From positions 1,364,001-1,428,000 of the forward strand of contig NZ_PHHD01000001.1 in NCBI RefSeq assembly GCF_002813445.1: DNA of 64,000 nucleotides, in the 5' to 3' direction. Shown piece after piece: positions 25,463 through 34,930 of the stretch. The notes beneath the pieces are model-generated. The model made no database searches, had not been told where the DNA came from, and was given only the letters and a program-made list of their open reading frames with translations. The number at the start of each line of letters is the position of its first letter. Positions within the stretch are counted from its first letter, which is position 1. The position numbers and the translations under genes were made by a program. The stretch comes from Pseudomonas tolaasii NCPPB 2192 (GTDB taxonomy: Bacteria > Pseudomonadota > Gammaproteobacteria > Pseudomonadales > Pseudomonadaceae).

Positions 25463-25948
25463 ATGGAACCCGGAAACGCCCAGCTGTCGATGACGGTATT
25501 GATGACCCCAGACATGGCCAACTTCTCAGGCAATGTCCACGGCGGCACCCTGCTCAAGTACCTCGACGAAGTGGCCTACGCCTGCGCGAGCCGTTATGCC
25601 GGCCGTTACGTGGTTACTTTGTCGGTCGATCAGGTGATATTTCGGGAGCCGATCCATGTGGGCGAGCTGGTGACCTTCCTCGCGTCGGTCAACTACACCG
25701 GCAATACCTCGATGGAAGTGGGTATCAAGGTCGTCACCGAGAACATCCGCGAGCGCTCGGTGCGTCACACCAACAGCTGCTTCTTCACCATGGTGGCCGT
25801 GGACGACCAACGCAAGCCTGCCGCCGTGCCGCCGCTGCAGCCGCAGAACAGCGAAGACAAGCGCCGATTCGTGCAGGCTCAGCAGCGCCGGCAGATTCGT
25901 CAGGAGCTGGAAAAGCGCTACCAGGAAATCAAGGCGGACGGGCCGTAA
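25463..25948 (+). CDS. Acyl-CoA thioesterase (hotdog fold, YciA-like)
   Basis: A 161-residue hotdog-fold hydrolase that splits acyl-CoA to fatty acid and CoA. The family motif is seen in NFSGNVHGGTLLKYLDEVAYACASRY, with the catalytic Asp in LDEV, and a second conserved stretch in NYTGNTSMEVGIKV. The C-terminus is a charged helix (QAQQRRQIRQELEKRYQEI). The start at 25463 gives the normal family N-terminus, although the ribosome site is weak (GTGAG). Context matches P. aeruginosa PA5519 next to the antiporter and pdxY. Confidence 0.9.
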   Translation: MEPGNAQLSMTVLMTPDMANFSGNVHGGTLLKYLDEVAYACASRYAGRYVVTLSVDQVIFREPIHVGELVTFLASVNYTGNTSMEVGIKVVTENIRERSVRHTNSCFFTMVAVDDQRKPAAVPPLQPQNSEDKRRFVQAQQRRQIRQELEKRYQEIKADGP

Positions 25949-25989
25949 GCCCCGGTCTGTAAACCAGCTCCCACATGGGTTTTGCGTGA

Positions 25990-26862
25990 CTACAGGCCGA
26001 TCGGCGTGGCCTCGAAGCGCACACGCGGATGGGCAATACGGTCCTGCGCCCGCACCAGTTCCAATTCATAACTGGCGCAGGCCTGGGTTTCCAGCAACAC
26101 CTCGTGCACGGCAGCGGCGGTGAATTCGAAGGCGGCCAGCAGGCTATCGCCCAACAGTACGCGCGCCAGGAACAGCCCCGAGGTCAGATCGCCCACGCCC
26201 ACCGGCTGGCGCGGGAATGCCAGCAGTGGCCGACGCAGGTGCCAGCTACCCTCGGCAGTCACCAGCAGCATTTCGAAACCTTCCGGCAACTTGCCGGGGT
26301 AATCCAGGTGCTTGACCAATACGGCCTTCGGTCCACGTGCCAGCAACGCCTTGGCCATGCTCAGGCAGTCGAACAACGACTGCGGCTTGCGCCCGGCGAA
26401 GCTGTCCAGTTCCAGCTGGTTCGGGCACAGGAAGTCGGCCATGGCGGCGGCTTCCTCCAGCAGGAAATCGCTGACGTCCTGGGGCACGATGCAACCCTTT
26501 TCCGGATGGCCCATCACCGGGTCGCACAGGTACAACGCCTTGGGGTTGATCGCCTTGATCCGCGCCACGCCCGTCAGGATGGCACGGCCCTGGTCGGCGC
26601 TGCCGAGGTAGCCGGACAGCACCGCGTCGCAATTACCCAGTTCACCAATCGCCGCAATGCCTTCTACCAATGCCGGAATTTGCTGCGGCGCCAACACTTC
26701 GCCGGCCCACTGGCCATACTGGGTGTGGTTGGAGAACTGCACCGTGTTGAGCGGCCAGACATTCACCCCGACCCGCTGCATGGGGAACACGGCGGCGCTG
26801 TTTCCGGCGTGGCCAAAGACCACATGAGACTGGATCGCAAGCAGATGAGGTGTGCGTTTCAT
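25990..26862 (-). CDS. pdxY: Pyridoxal kinase PdxY
   Basis: A 290-residue ribokinase-like enzyme that phosphorylates pyridoxal with ATP in B6 salvage. The N-terminal SHVVFGHAGNSAAVFPMQR and the following NTVQFSNHTQYG are PdxY/PdxK signatures. The C-terminal GVGDLTSGLFLARVL holds the catalytic aspartate and the anion hole (G-x-G-D). Length is typical. It runs opposite to the thioesterase (convergent, 41-base gap) and away from the DUF3301 gene. A link to the PLP-binding MocR protein at 2.4 kb is only thematic. Confidence 0.95.
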   Translation of the reverse strand: MKRTPHLLAIQSHVVFGHAGNSAAVFPMQRVGVNVWPLNTVQFSNHTQYGQWAGEVLAPQQIPALVEGIAAIGELGNCDAVLSGYLGSADQGRAILTGVARIKAINPKALYLCDPVMGHPEKGCIVPQDVSDFLLEEAAAMADFLCPNQLELDSFAGRKPQSLFDCLSMAKALLARGPKAVLVKHLDYPGKLPEGFEMLLVTAEGSWHLRRPLLAFPRQPVGVGDLTSGLFLARVLLGDSLLAAFEFTAAAVHEVLLETQACASYELELVRAQDRIAHPRVRFEATPIGL

Positions 26863-26979
26863 GCGGGAGATTTCCGTAAAGCCGTTGAAATTCTGGCCGC
26901 GCAGTATGCGACTAAACGCAGCCTGTACGACAGACCGGCGACACAGTTAAGCTGCTCTTACTTTGTTGGAGTTCATCGC

Positions 26980-27375
26980 ATGCTCACCCTGGGAAACATC
27001 TTCGTACTGATGCTGCTGGCGACAGGCGCGGCTTGGGTGTGGCACAACCACGGCCTGCGCGAACGGGCGCTGGAACGGGTCAAGCAGCATTGCGCCAAGC
27101 TCGATATCGAGTTGCTGGACGGCGCGGTCGCGCTTAAACGCATTGGTTTTGTGAAGGATGCCAATGGTCGGCGACGCCTGGCGCGCATCTACAACTTCGA
27201 GTTCACCGTGACCGGCGAAACCCGCCATCCGGGGACGATTACCCAATTTGGTGCCCACAGCGCGCAAATCGAACTGGCGCCCTACCCGTTCGAGATTAAA
27301 ACGCCGCTGCCCAGCGCCGAGGTGATTGAGCTAAGCCAGTGGCGCCAGGACCATGCCAGTAAAACCCGTCACTGA
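26980..27375 (+). CDS. DUF3301 small membrane protein
   Basis: A 131-residue protein with one N-terminal membrane helix (LGNIFVLMLLATGAAWVW), followed by the family core RALERVKQHCAKLDIELLDG and ARIYNFEFTVTGE. DUF3301 proteins have no known function. The start at 26980 has GGAG upstream. Its last seven bases overlap the end of the convergent cobW gene. An open frame runs upstream of the start, but there it is antisense to pdxY and not part of this gene. Confidence 0.85.
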   Translation: MLTLGNIFVLMLLATGAAWVWHNHGLRERALERVKQHCAKLDIELLDGAVALKRIGFVKDANGRRRLARIYNFEFTVTGETRHPGTITQFGAHSAQIELAPYPFEIKTPLPSAEVIELSQWRQDHASKTRH

Positions 27376-28343
27376 CGACAGGCTTCCAGCGCAGCGTGCA
27401 GCGCCGCCACGTCCTGTGGCGCGCTGAAGATCAATTCGATACGTGAGTCACGGCGCCATTCGCTGGGTTGCCAGGTGAGCGGGTTGTTATCCACAGCGTT
27501 GGCGCTGACCCACGCCTGCGCGCTGTGGATAACCAGCTTGGCACGGCGCCACTCAAGGCTTGCCAGCCATTGATGCAGGCGCTGAAGGTCAAACTGCTGG
27601 CTCGGATGCCAGCGCCAGCCGATGCTCCAACCGCCGTCCTGCGCCTGGCTAAGGCAAATAGGCTGCGTCGGATCGCTCCAGACTGCCGGCATTTGCGCGA
27701 GGCCTTTGGGCACCTCGAAGTTATCCACACCTGCAACGGCTTTTGAATTCAGGCCGGGCAAATGCGCCAAGGGTAGATACGCCTGCCGAGTCCAGTAGGT
27801 CGGGCACTCGGGCAATTGCTGTTCAAGGGCCTGACGCTGCGCCGCATCCAGCGCCTCATCCTTGTTCAACACCAGCAACCCCGCACTGGCCAGCGCCTCG
27901 CGCTGTGCGTCAGGCAAGGGTTTGCCCGCCGCCAGCGCCTGGGCGTCCAGCACCAGCACGCAGGGCTGAACCGCCAGCACACCCTGCCAGGGCGCTTCCC
28001 GCAACTGTTTGAGCAACTGCGCCGGGTGGCCCAGGCCTGACGGCTCTATAAACAATCGATCAGGCTTGGCCTTACGCAGCAAACGGCCCAGTCCTACCTG
28101 GAACGGGGCACCATTCACACAGCACAAGCAGCCACCCGCCACCTCGCCCAAGGCAATTCCGTCATCATCCTGAGTCAGTAGAGCCGCATCCAGGCCGATC
28201 TGGCCGAACTCATTGATCAGCACCGCCCAGCGCTCGTCCGCGGGGCGTTGGGCGAGCAGCTGTTTGATCAGGCTGGTCTTGCCGGCACCCAAAGGCCCGG
28301 CAATCACGTGGGTGGGAATGTTCTGCAGCATGGAAGGCTTCAT
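27369..28343 (-). CDS. CobW/COG0523 GTPase (YjiA-like metallochaperone)
   Basis: A 324-residue G3E GTPase. Walker A is GPLGAGKTSLIKQLL, the metal-binding CxCC motif is in GCLCCVNG, and the CobW C-terminal domain occupies about 225-324. COG0523 proteins are thought to hand zinc or cobalt to client enzymes. It ends the leftward operon dksA2-zigA-DUF1826-cobW (32-base gap to the preceding gene), the same content as P. aeruginosa PA5536-PA5532, so zinc limitation via the Zur box at 30693 should control it. Three perfect TTATCCACA boxes lie inside its coding sequence. Confidence 0.9.
   Translation of the reverse strand: MKPSMLQNIPTHVIAGPLGAGKTSLIKQLLAQRPADERWAVLINEFGQIGLDAALLTQDDDGIALGEVAGGCLCCVNGAPFQVGLGRLLRKAKPDRLFIEPSGLGHPAQLLKQLREAPWQGVLAVQPCVLVLDAQALAAGKPLPDAQREALASAGLLVLNKDEALDAAQRQALEQQLPECPTYWTRQAYLPLAHLPGLNSKAVAGVDNFEVPKGLAQMPAVWSDPTQPICLSQAQDGGWSIGWRWHPSQQFDLQRLHQWLASLEWRRAKLVIHSAQAWVSANAVDNNPLTWQPSEWRRDSRIELIFSAPQDVAALHAALEACRQ
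27487..27729. other. Three perfect DnaA boxes within cobW
   Basis: TTATCCACA occurs at 27487-27495 and 27721-27729, and its complement TGTGGATAA at 27524-27532. The first two are inverted, 28 bases apart. There is no AT-rich unwinding region nearby and the DNA is coding, so this is not an origin. It is listed because such boxes are in excess throughout the window. Confidence 0.75.
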
Positions 28344-28375
28344 TCGGACCGTGTAGAGGGTTTGATCCTACGCGG

Positions 28376-29019
28376 TTATGCGAGCCAATCCAGCGTCAGG
28401 ATCAACCGTCGTTCATCGGCCTTGAGCGCCGGCGAGCGATGGATCAGGCCATGGCCCTCATTGCCATGCCATTTGGTGCCCTTGAGCAGCGCGACTTCGC
28501 CGCACTGGATTTGCTCAATGCGGTCCGCAGGCTCCGCCTCCGGCTGGCCCAGCTTGCGCCGGTCCATCACGCCCTCGCGCAACCATTGGCTGCCGATACC
28601 GGCATAAGTGGTGATCAGCCGTACGGGCACGTGGTCGACATGAAAGCGCGGGCACATGGCCTTGTCCAACAGGCGCAGGCGCACGCCGATGCGCTTGGCA
28701 CCGAGCAGACAGGCGAATGCGCTGACCAGCCACGACACATCGGCGATAAAGCCTTCGTAACCTTCAAGATCGCTGCAACTGGATGCCAAACCCTGCAGGT
28801 TCGGCACCGAGTCATCGTCTTTCAGCTCAATCACCAAGGCGTCCGCGAGCGGTTCGTTGAGCGCCACCAGCAAGGCGCCAAATTCGGCGATGTGCAGTGG
28901 CAACTGGCGCTGCCACAGCGACAGGTTGACGCCATCGTCAAGGATGTCAGACAGCGCCAGCGGCGTTTCACCGCGCGTCTGGCGAATCACGGGGCGCAGG
29001 GGAATCACCGGGGCCAGCA

Positions 29020-29020
<1 letters not shown>
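28376..29020 (-). CDS. DUF1826 protein of the zinc-limitation operon
   Basis: A 214-residue cytoplasmic protein of the DUF1826 family, recurrently found next to COG0523 GTPases in Zur regulons; its biochemical role is unknown. Conserved-looking blocks include FIADVSWLVSAFACLLGAKR and CPRFHVDHVPVRLITTYAG, where a cysteine and two histidines could bind metal, and a C-terminal KGTKWHGNEGHGLIHRSPAL with more histidines. The ATG at 29020 overlaps the zigA stop (ATGA) and follows a GGAGG site, so it is translationally coupled to zigA. Confidence 0.87.
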
Positions 29021-30228
<1,208 letters not shown>

Positions 30229-30254
30229 CAGGTATTCCTCATCAGGGTGGCCGG

Positions 30255-30659
30255 TCAAATCGCCCGTTTATGGCGTTCGCGCAGCTCTTCACGTTCTTTG
30301 GCTTCGATACTTAAAGTCGCGGTGGGGCGCAGCAGCAGGCGTTTCAGGCCAATGGGGTCGCCGGTTTCGCGGCACCAGCCGTATTCGCCGCGAGCCAGCA
30401 ATTCCAGGGCATCGTCGATCTTGTCGAGTAGCTTCTTTTCGCGCTCCAGCAGGCGCAGTTGCCATTGGCGCTGTTCTTCGGCGCTGCCTACGTCGGCGGG
30501 GTCGCTGTTGATTTCCTGCTCGCGCAGCAGCAGAAACTCGGCCTCGATGCGCGCTTGCAGTTCGTAGCGCTGGGTCAGCAGCAACTCACGGAAGAAGCCT
30601 TGCTGGGCTTCGTTCATGTAGTCGGCGGGTGGTTGGGCCAGGAGGTCATGTTCAGTCAT
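30255..30659 (-). CDS. dksA2: Zinc-independent DksA paralogue DksA2
   Basis: A 134-residue coiled-coil factor that enters the RNA polymerase secondary channel and potentiates ppGpp. The four zinc-finger cysteines of normal DksA are replaced: the motif reads C-x2-T-x17-S-x2-A, seen in CRETGDPIGLKRLLLRP followed by TATLSIEAK. This is the pattern known from P. aeruginosa DksA2, which folds without zinc. It is the first gene of the leftward Zur operon; the Zur box lies 34-48 bases upstream of its ATG. It therefore replaces DksA when zinc is scarce. Confidence 0.95.
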   Translation of the reverse strand: MTEHDLLAQPPADYMNEAQQGFFRELLLTQRYELQARIEAEFLLLREQEINSDPADVGSAEEQRQWQLRLLEREKKLLDKIDDALELLARGEYGWCRETGDPIGLKRLLLRPTATLSIEAKEREELRERHKRAI

Positions 30660-30692
30660 GGAAAGCAGTTCACGGGTCAGGCTGTGCTTTTA

Positions 30693-30707
30693 TGTTATAG
30701 TATAACA
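30693..30707. promoter_or_regulatory. Zur box between dksA2 and the small secreted-protein gene
   Basis: TGTTATAGTATAACA is a perfect 7-base inverted repeat around one base and matches the known Zur consensus of gammaproteobacteria (TGTTATANTATAACA). It sits in the 127-base divergent gap and can serve both the dksA2 operon and the rightward gene at 30787. Confidence 0.93.
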
Positions 30708-30786
30708 ATACAAATAAGCCAATCCCCCCTTGCTCGTCACGACGAAGGGCGCAATGCTTGAACACTTCCTGGCTGCGAGAACCCTT

Positions 30787-31155
30787 ATGAAATACCTGGT
30801 GTGCGCCCTGTTTCTGGCAGCCGCAGGACCGGCCTGCGCGCAAGCACCGAGCCTGCTGGCCCACTGCACGCGCAGCGCCAACCTGCTGGCGTGTGTGGAC
30901 CCGCTGGGCAATGCCTACAGCGTGGCGACGGTGGGCAGCACGACGTATCTGCGCGGATATGAGGTGATCGGCAAACGCTATTGGGCACAGACCAGCAGCC
31001 GCTATGGGCAACTGACGTTCTTTACCGGGTTGGCGTCCGACGGTGAGGCGTGGGTTGGCTACACGCGCCGCGTGGGCTGGACCACCCTCAACCGGTTTTC
31101 CAGTTCCGGTGGAGCCAGCGCCAAATTCACGTGCAGCCGCATAACCGGCTGTTAG
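30787..31155 (+). CDS. Small secreted cysteine protein, putative Zur target
   Basis: A 122-residue protein with a clear signal peptide (MKYLVCALFLAAAGPACAQA). The mature part of about 102 residues has four cysteines (in LLAHCTRSANLLACVDPLGN and FTCSRITGC at the very end), fit for two disulfides, and a glycine/serine-rich C-terminal half. I do not recognise a domain. It starts 79 bases downstream of a perfect Zur box and converges on amiA with a 3-base overlap, so a periplasmic role in zinc starvation is likely but unproven. An upstream ATG at 30730 would bury the signal peptide and is rejected. Confidence 0.8.
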   Translation: MKYLVCALFLAAAGPACAQAPSLLAHCTRSANLLACVDPLGNAYSVATVGSTTYLRGYEVIGKRYWAQTSSRYGQLTFFTGLASDGEAWVGYTRRVGWTTLNRFSSSGGASAKFTCSRITGC

Positions 31156-32363
31156 ACCTGGCCGTTCTTCTGTTCCTGAACCCAGGCCATGTAGCTGTTC
31201 ATCGGCGGGTTCTTCTGGAAGTAACTTTTCAAGCCTTCAAACAAGCCATCGGCGACTGCCTGTTGATGACGCGCGGTCACCAGCCGCTGGGCGTCCCGAG
31301 TATTTGAGATGAACCCGGTCTCCACCAGGATCGACGGCACGTCGGGTGATTTGAGCACCGCAAAACCGGCCTGCTCCACACGTTTCTGGTGCAGCGTGGT
31401 GATGCTTTGCAGGCTGCCCAGCACCGAGCTGCCCAGTTGCAGGCTGGAGGCGATGGTGGCGTTCATCGACATGTCGAGAATCACACCGGCCAGCATCGGG
31501 TCCTTGTCCTTGAGATTGAGCAGCGTGGTGGCGCCCAGCAGGTCGGCGCCGTTCTCGCGTTGCGCCATGAAGCGTGCGGTGGCGGATGTCGCGCCGCCTT
31601 CCGACAAGGCATACACCGAAGCCCCCGATGCCGTGAGCCGTGGCGCGGCGTCGGCGTGCACCGAGATAAACATGTCGGCCTTGTGTTGACGGGCGATGTC
31701 CACGCGCTTGCGCAGCGGCACAAAGAAGTCGTCGTTGCGCACCAGCTTCACGTCAAAGCCCTTCTCACGCTTCAAGCGTTTGGCCAGCAGTTGGGCGATC
31801 GACAACACCACGTCTTTTTCACGCTGGCCCTTGGAGCCGACGGCGCCCGGGTCTTTGCCGCCGTGGCCGGGGTCGACCACCACAATGATGTCGCGCTTGG
31901 GGTGCGCCTTGTCCACGGGCGCCACCAATGGCGCAGGTTCCGCCGCGATTTGGCGCGGCGCGCGGGTGGCGCTGGTCAGGTCGAGTACCAGGCGATGGCC
32001 CTGGCCGTCCTGCGGCGGCAGCAAGAAGCTGTTGAGCTGCATTGGCGCGGCCAGGTCAAGCACGATGCGGGTGTCGCCCTTGCCGAAATGCCCCGAGCGA
32101 ATTGAGGTAATGCCGCTGTTTTTCAGCGCAAGTTGCGAGAAATCACCGCTGAGCCCGGCACCGCTCAGGTCGATGATCAAGCGCTCCGGCGAGGTCAGTG
32201 AAAAGGTTTTGTATTGCACCGGGCCGCTGAGGTCGAGCACCAGCCGCAGTTTGTCGTCCGAACGCCACAGGCGTGCATTGCGAATCTGTGTGGCGTAAGC
32301 CCCCAAAGGCAAGGTGAACAGGGGGCTGACCAGCAGCAGGTTGAGAAGCTGACGTCTATGCAT
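31152..32363 (-). CDS. amiA: N-acetylmuramoyl-L-alanine amidase AmiA, probable Tat substrate
   Basis: A 403-residue periplasmic amidase that cuts the peptide from muramic acid in cell separation. The N-terminus MHRRQLLNLLLV has a twin arginine before a hydrophobic segment, like the Tat-exported AmiA/AmiC. An AMIN domain follows (about 30-130), then the zinc Amidase_3 domain with metal ligands in VVVDPGHGGKDPG and SVHADA and a glutamate in GQREKDVVLS. The start at 32363 was chosen for the Tat signal. The divergent Zur box at 32446 suggests it is a zinc-starvation copy, as PA5538 is in P. aeruginosa. Confidence 0.92.
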   Translation of the reverse strand: MHRRQLLNLLLVSPLFTLPLGAYATQIRNARLWRSDDKLRLVLDLSGPVQYKTFSLTSPERLIIDLSGAGLSGDFSQLALKNSGITSIRSGHFGKGDTRIVLDLAAPMQLNSFLLPPQDGQGHRLVLDLTSATRAPRQIAAEPAPLVAPVDKAHPKRDIIVVVDPGHGGKDPGAVGSKGQREKDVVLSIAQLLAKRLKREKGFDVKLVRNDDFFVPLRKRVDIARQHKADMFISVHADAAPRLTASGASVYALSEGGATSATARFMAQRENGADLLGATTLLNLKDKDPMLAGVILDMSMNATIASSLQLGSSVLGSLQSITTLHQKRVEQAGFAVLKSPDVPSILVETGFISNTRDAQRLVTARHQQAVADGLFEGLKSYFQKNPPMNSYMAWVQEQKNGQV

Positions 32364-32445
32364 GACATATACCGCAAATAAAGGAGCGTCCCTGCTCGAC
32401 ATGACTGAAGAAAGGCGTGAACAGAAAAATCATCGTCGACTCAAT

Positions 32446-32460
32446 AGTTATAATATAACA
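32446..32460. promoter_or_regulatory. Zur box between amiA and folE2
   Basis: AGTTATAATATAACA differs from the perfect TGTTATANTATAACA dyad only in its first base. It lies 32 bases before the folE2 start and 83 bases before the amiA start, so it can repress both directions when zinc is plentiful. Confidence 0.92.
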
Positions 32461-32491
32461 TGTCTTTTTTATTCCAACGATGGACCTGCCC

Positions 32492-33388
32492 ATGAATGCG
32501 CTGACTCTGCCGGATATCGCCGCGCAGGCTTCCCGCCAAGCCATGCCACTCGATTGGGTGGGCATGTGCGGTATCGCCCTCCCCATCCTCATCGACGGCC
32601 AGCGCCTGACCGCCACCGCCGACGCCGGTGTGAGCCTGGACGACGGTGCAGCCCGTGGCATTCATATGTCACGCCTGTACCTGGCCCTGGAAATGCTCGA
32701 CCAACAACCGCTGACGCCTGCGCTTCTGCGTACTCTACTTGAGCGCTTTCTGGAGAGTCATGAAGGTTTATCTAAGAACGCCTACCTGCGCATTCATACC
32801 GATTTGCTGCTCAAACGCGCCGCACTGGTCAGCCCGCTGGCCGGCTGGAAAGGCTACCCGGTGTGCATCGAAGCGCGTCTGGAAAACCGAATGTTCCACG
32901 TGGAACTAAAAATTGACGTTACTTACTCTTCCACCTGCCCGTGCTCCGCTGCCCTCGCCAGGCAGTTGATTCAACAGCAATTTATCGATGATTTCGCCAA
33001 CACGCCGTTGCAGCATGAAGATGTGCTGACCTGGCTCGGCAGTGCCAACGGCATCGTCGCCACGCCCCACAGCCAGCGCAGCAGCGCGCAGATCTCCGTG
33101 CAACTGGACGAAACGCTGCCGTCGCTGCCCCTGACCGATCTCATCGACAACGTCGAACTCGCCCTCGGCACGGCCGTGCAAACCGCTGTGAAACGTGCGG
33201 ACGAACAAGCCTTCGCCCTGGCCAACGGGCAGAACCTGATGTTCTGCGAAGACGCTGCCCGCCGCCTGAACCTCGCCTTGAAACGCTCGGATGCCGTCAA
33301 AGCCTTCCACCTGAAAGTGATCCACGCCGAAAGCCTGCACGCGCACGATGCCGTGGCTGAAAGCCGCTGGACGAGAAACGCTGAATGA
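32492..33388 (+). CDS. folE2: GTP cyclohydrolase FolE2 (type IB)
   Basis: A 298-residue enzyme that opens GTP to dihydroneopterin triphosphate, the first step of folate synthesis. Type IB enzymes do not need zinc specifically and replace zinc-dependent FolE. The catalytic cysteine is in TYSSTCPCSAALARQ and further conserved residues are in GMCGIALPI. The ATG at 32492 (MNALTLPDIA) is preferred to 32480. Its stop overlaps the ABC ATPase start (ATGA), so it heads the rightward Zur operon through pyrC2. Confidence 0.94.
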   Translation: MNALTLPDIAAQASRQAMPLDWVGMCGIALPILIDGQRLTATADAGVSLDDGAARGIHMSRLYLALEMLDQQPLTPALLRTLLERFLESHEGLSKNAYLRIHTDLLLKRAALVSPLAGWKGYPVCIEARLENRMFHVELKIDVTYSSTCPCSAALARQLIQQQFIDDFANTPLQHEDVLTWLGSANGIVATPHSQRSSAQISVQLDETLPSLPLTDLIDNVELALGTAVQTAVKRADEQAFALANGQNLMFCEDAARRLNLALKRSDAVKAFHLKVIHAESLHAHDAVAESRWTRNAE

Positions 33389-34053
33389 TCACCTGCACCG
33401 CTTTGCGCTGGGGCGCCCCCGGCCAACCCCTGACACCCGCGCTGGACCTGAACCTGGAAAAAGGCAGCCTCACCGGCATCATCGGCGCCAACGGCACCGG
33501 TAAAAGCAGCCTGCTTAAAGTCATCGCCGGCTTGCAAAAGCCGCTGGCGGGAAAAGTCAGCGTGGCGGTTCCACGCCGTGGCGGGCTGTCGTTCCTGCCC
33601 CAGCAACAACACCTGGACCGTCAGTTTCCGATCAGCCTGCAGGAACTGGTTGCCGCCGGTTTCTGGGGCACCACGCTAACACCGGAACAGCGTAGCCAGC
33701 GCCTGCAAGCGGTGCTGGAAGACTGGTGCCTGACGGGCCTGGAGCATCGCCCGCTGATGGCTTTGTCCGGCGGCGAGTTACAGCGCGCCCTGCTCGCCCG
33801 CATGAGCCTGGCCGAAGCGCCGGTGCTGTTGCTCGACGAGCCCCACGCCGCCCTCGATGAAGAAGGCCAGGCGCTGTGCTGGAAACACGTGCACGCCTGG
33901 CACGACGAAGGCCGCACGGTGGTCATCGTTTGCCACGACCTCGCCTCCGTGCGCCATCACACTCAGCAAGTCGTGCAAATCAAAAGCAGCGGCTGCGTGT
34001 TTGGCCCCAGTAAAGAACTGATCCGCCCGCAACCCCAGATGCAGGTGGCCTGA
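33385..34053 (+). CDS. Metal ABC transporter ATP-binding protein (ZnuC-like)
   Basis: A 222-residue ABC ATPase. Walker A is GANGTGKSSLLKV, the signature is LSGGELQRALLAR, and Walker B is VLLLDEPHAAL. It is of the Mn/Zn/Fe importer class. It overlaps folE2 and the permease gene by a few bases, giving tight coupling. Placement in a Zur operon makes zinc the likely cargo. It is probably an auxiliary to a main ZnuABC elsewhere in the genome; that is inference from its gene neighbours. Confidence 0.9.
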   Translation: MITCTALRWGAPGQPLTPALDLNLEKGSLTGIIGANGTGKSSLLKVIAGLQKPLAGKVSVAVPRRGGLSFLPQQQHLDRQFPISLQELVAAGFWGTTLTPEQRSQRLQAVLEDWCLTGLEHRPLMALSGGELQRALLARMSLAEAPVLLLDEPHAALDEEGQALCWKHVHAWHDEGRTVVIVCHDLASVRHHTQQVVQIKSSGCVFGPSKELIRPQPQMQVA

Positions 34054-34919
34054 TGCACTTCGCCGCTCATGTGTGGATGCCCTTTCACGACTTCGTTTTC
34101 ATGCGCCGCGCCCTCATCGGCGGGCTGGTGCTGGCGTGCAGCACCGCGCCGCTGGGCGTGTTCCTGATCCTGCGGCGCATGAGCCTGATCGGTGACGCCG
34201 TGGCCCATGGCATCCTGCCCGGCGCAGCCTTGGGCTTCTGGTTCGCCGGCATCAGCCTGCCCGCTCTGACCATCGGCGGCCTCGGCGCCGGGCTGGGCAT
34301 GGCGGGCCTGTCGGCGTGGATCACCCGCCGCACCGGCCTGCGCGAAGACGCCAGCCTCGCTGCCATCTACCCCATTTCCCTCGCCGCCGGCGTGCTGATC
34401 CTTGGCATCGCCGGCAAGCGTCTGGACCTGCTGCACCTGCTGTTCGGCTCCGCCCTGGCCGTGGATGAAACCACGCTCACCGGCATGCTGTGGGTGTCCA
34501 GCTTCAGCCTGATCGCCATGGCGGTGATCTACAAACCGCTGCTGCTCGACACCCTCGACCCGTTATTCCTGCAAACCGTCAGCCGCCTCGGCCCGCTGGC
34601 CCACGGGCTGTTCCTGACCCTGGTGGTGCTGAACCTGGTGATTGGTTTCCAGGCCATCGGCGCCTTGATGGTGGTGGGTTTGATGATGTTGCCCGCCATT
34701 GCCTCACGTTTCTGGAGCCGGCGCCTGCCGGTGTTGATCGCGGTGTCGGCAGTGCTGGGATGCCTGTCGGTGTGGTTCGGTTTGTTGCTGTCGTTCTACT
34801 ACTCACTGCCCAGCGGCCCGGCCATCGTGCTGGTGGCTGGCGTCGGGTATTTGCTGTCCGTGGTTTTCGGCCCGGTGCACGGCTTGCTGCGCCGCCCGCC
34901 CTCTCTTACATCCCAATGA
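34053..34919 (+). CDS. Metal ABC transporter permease (ZnuB-like)
   Basis: A 288-residue integral membrane protein of the ABC-3 family with about eight hydrophobic helices. The cytoplasmic coupling segment is RRMSLIGDAVAHGILPG, matching the usual S-L-x-GDA-x-SHS-x-LPG pattern, and helices such as IGFQAIGALMVVGLMMLPAIAS are typical. It starts on the last base of the ATPase gene stop and is followed by the binding-protein gene after 11 bases. Confidence 0.9.
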   Translation: MHFAAHVWMPFHDFVFMRRALIGGLVLACSTAPLGVFLILRRMSLIGDAVAHGILPGAALGFWFAGISLPALTIGGLGAGLGMAGLSAWITRRTGLREDASLAAIYPISLAAGVLILGIAGKRLDLLHLLFGSALAVDETTLTGMLWVSSFSLIAMAVIYKPLLLDTLDPLFLQTVSRLGPLAHGLFLTLVVLNLVIGFQAIGALMVVGLMMLPAIASRFWSRRLPVLIAVSAVLGCLSVWFGLLLSFYYSLPSGPAIVLVAGVGYLLSVVFGPVHGLLRRPPSLTSQ

Positions 34920-34930
34920 GGTGTTTCCCG

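Noticed and set aside
34490..34930. N-terminal extension of the metal-binding protein running through the permease gene
   Set aside because: The permease occupies this DNA in another frame, and the signal peptide starting at 34931 defines the true start.
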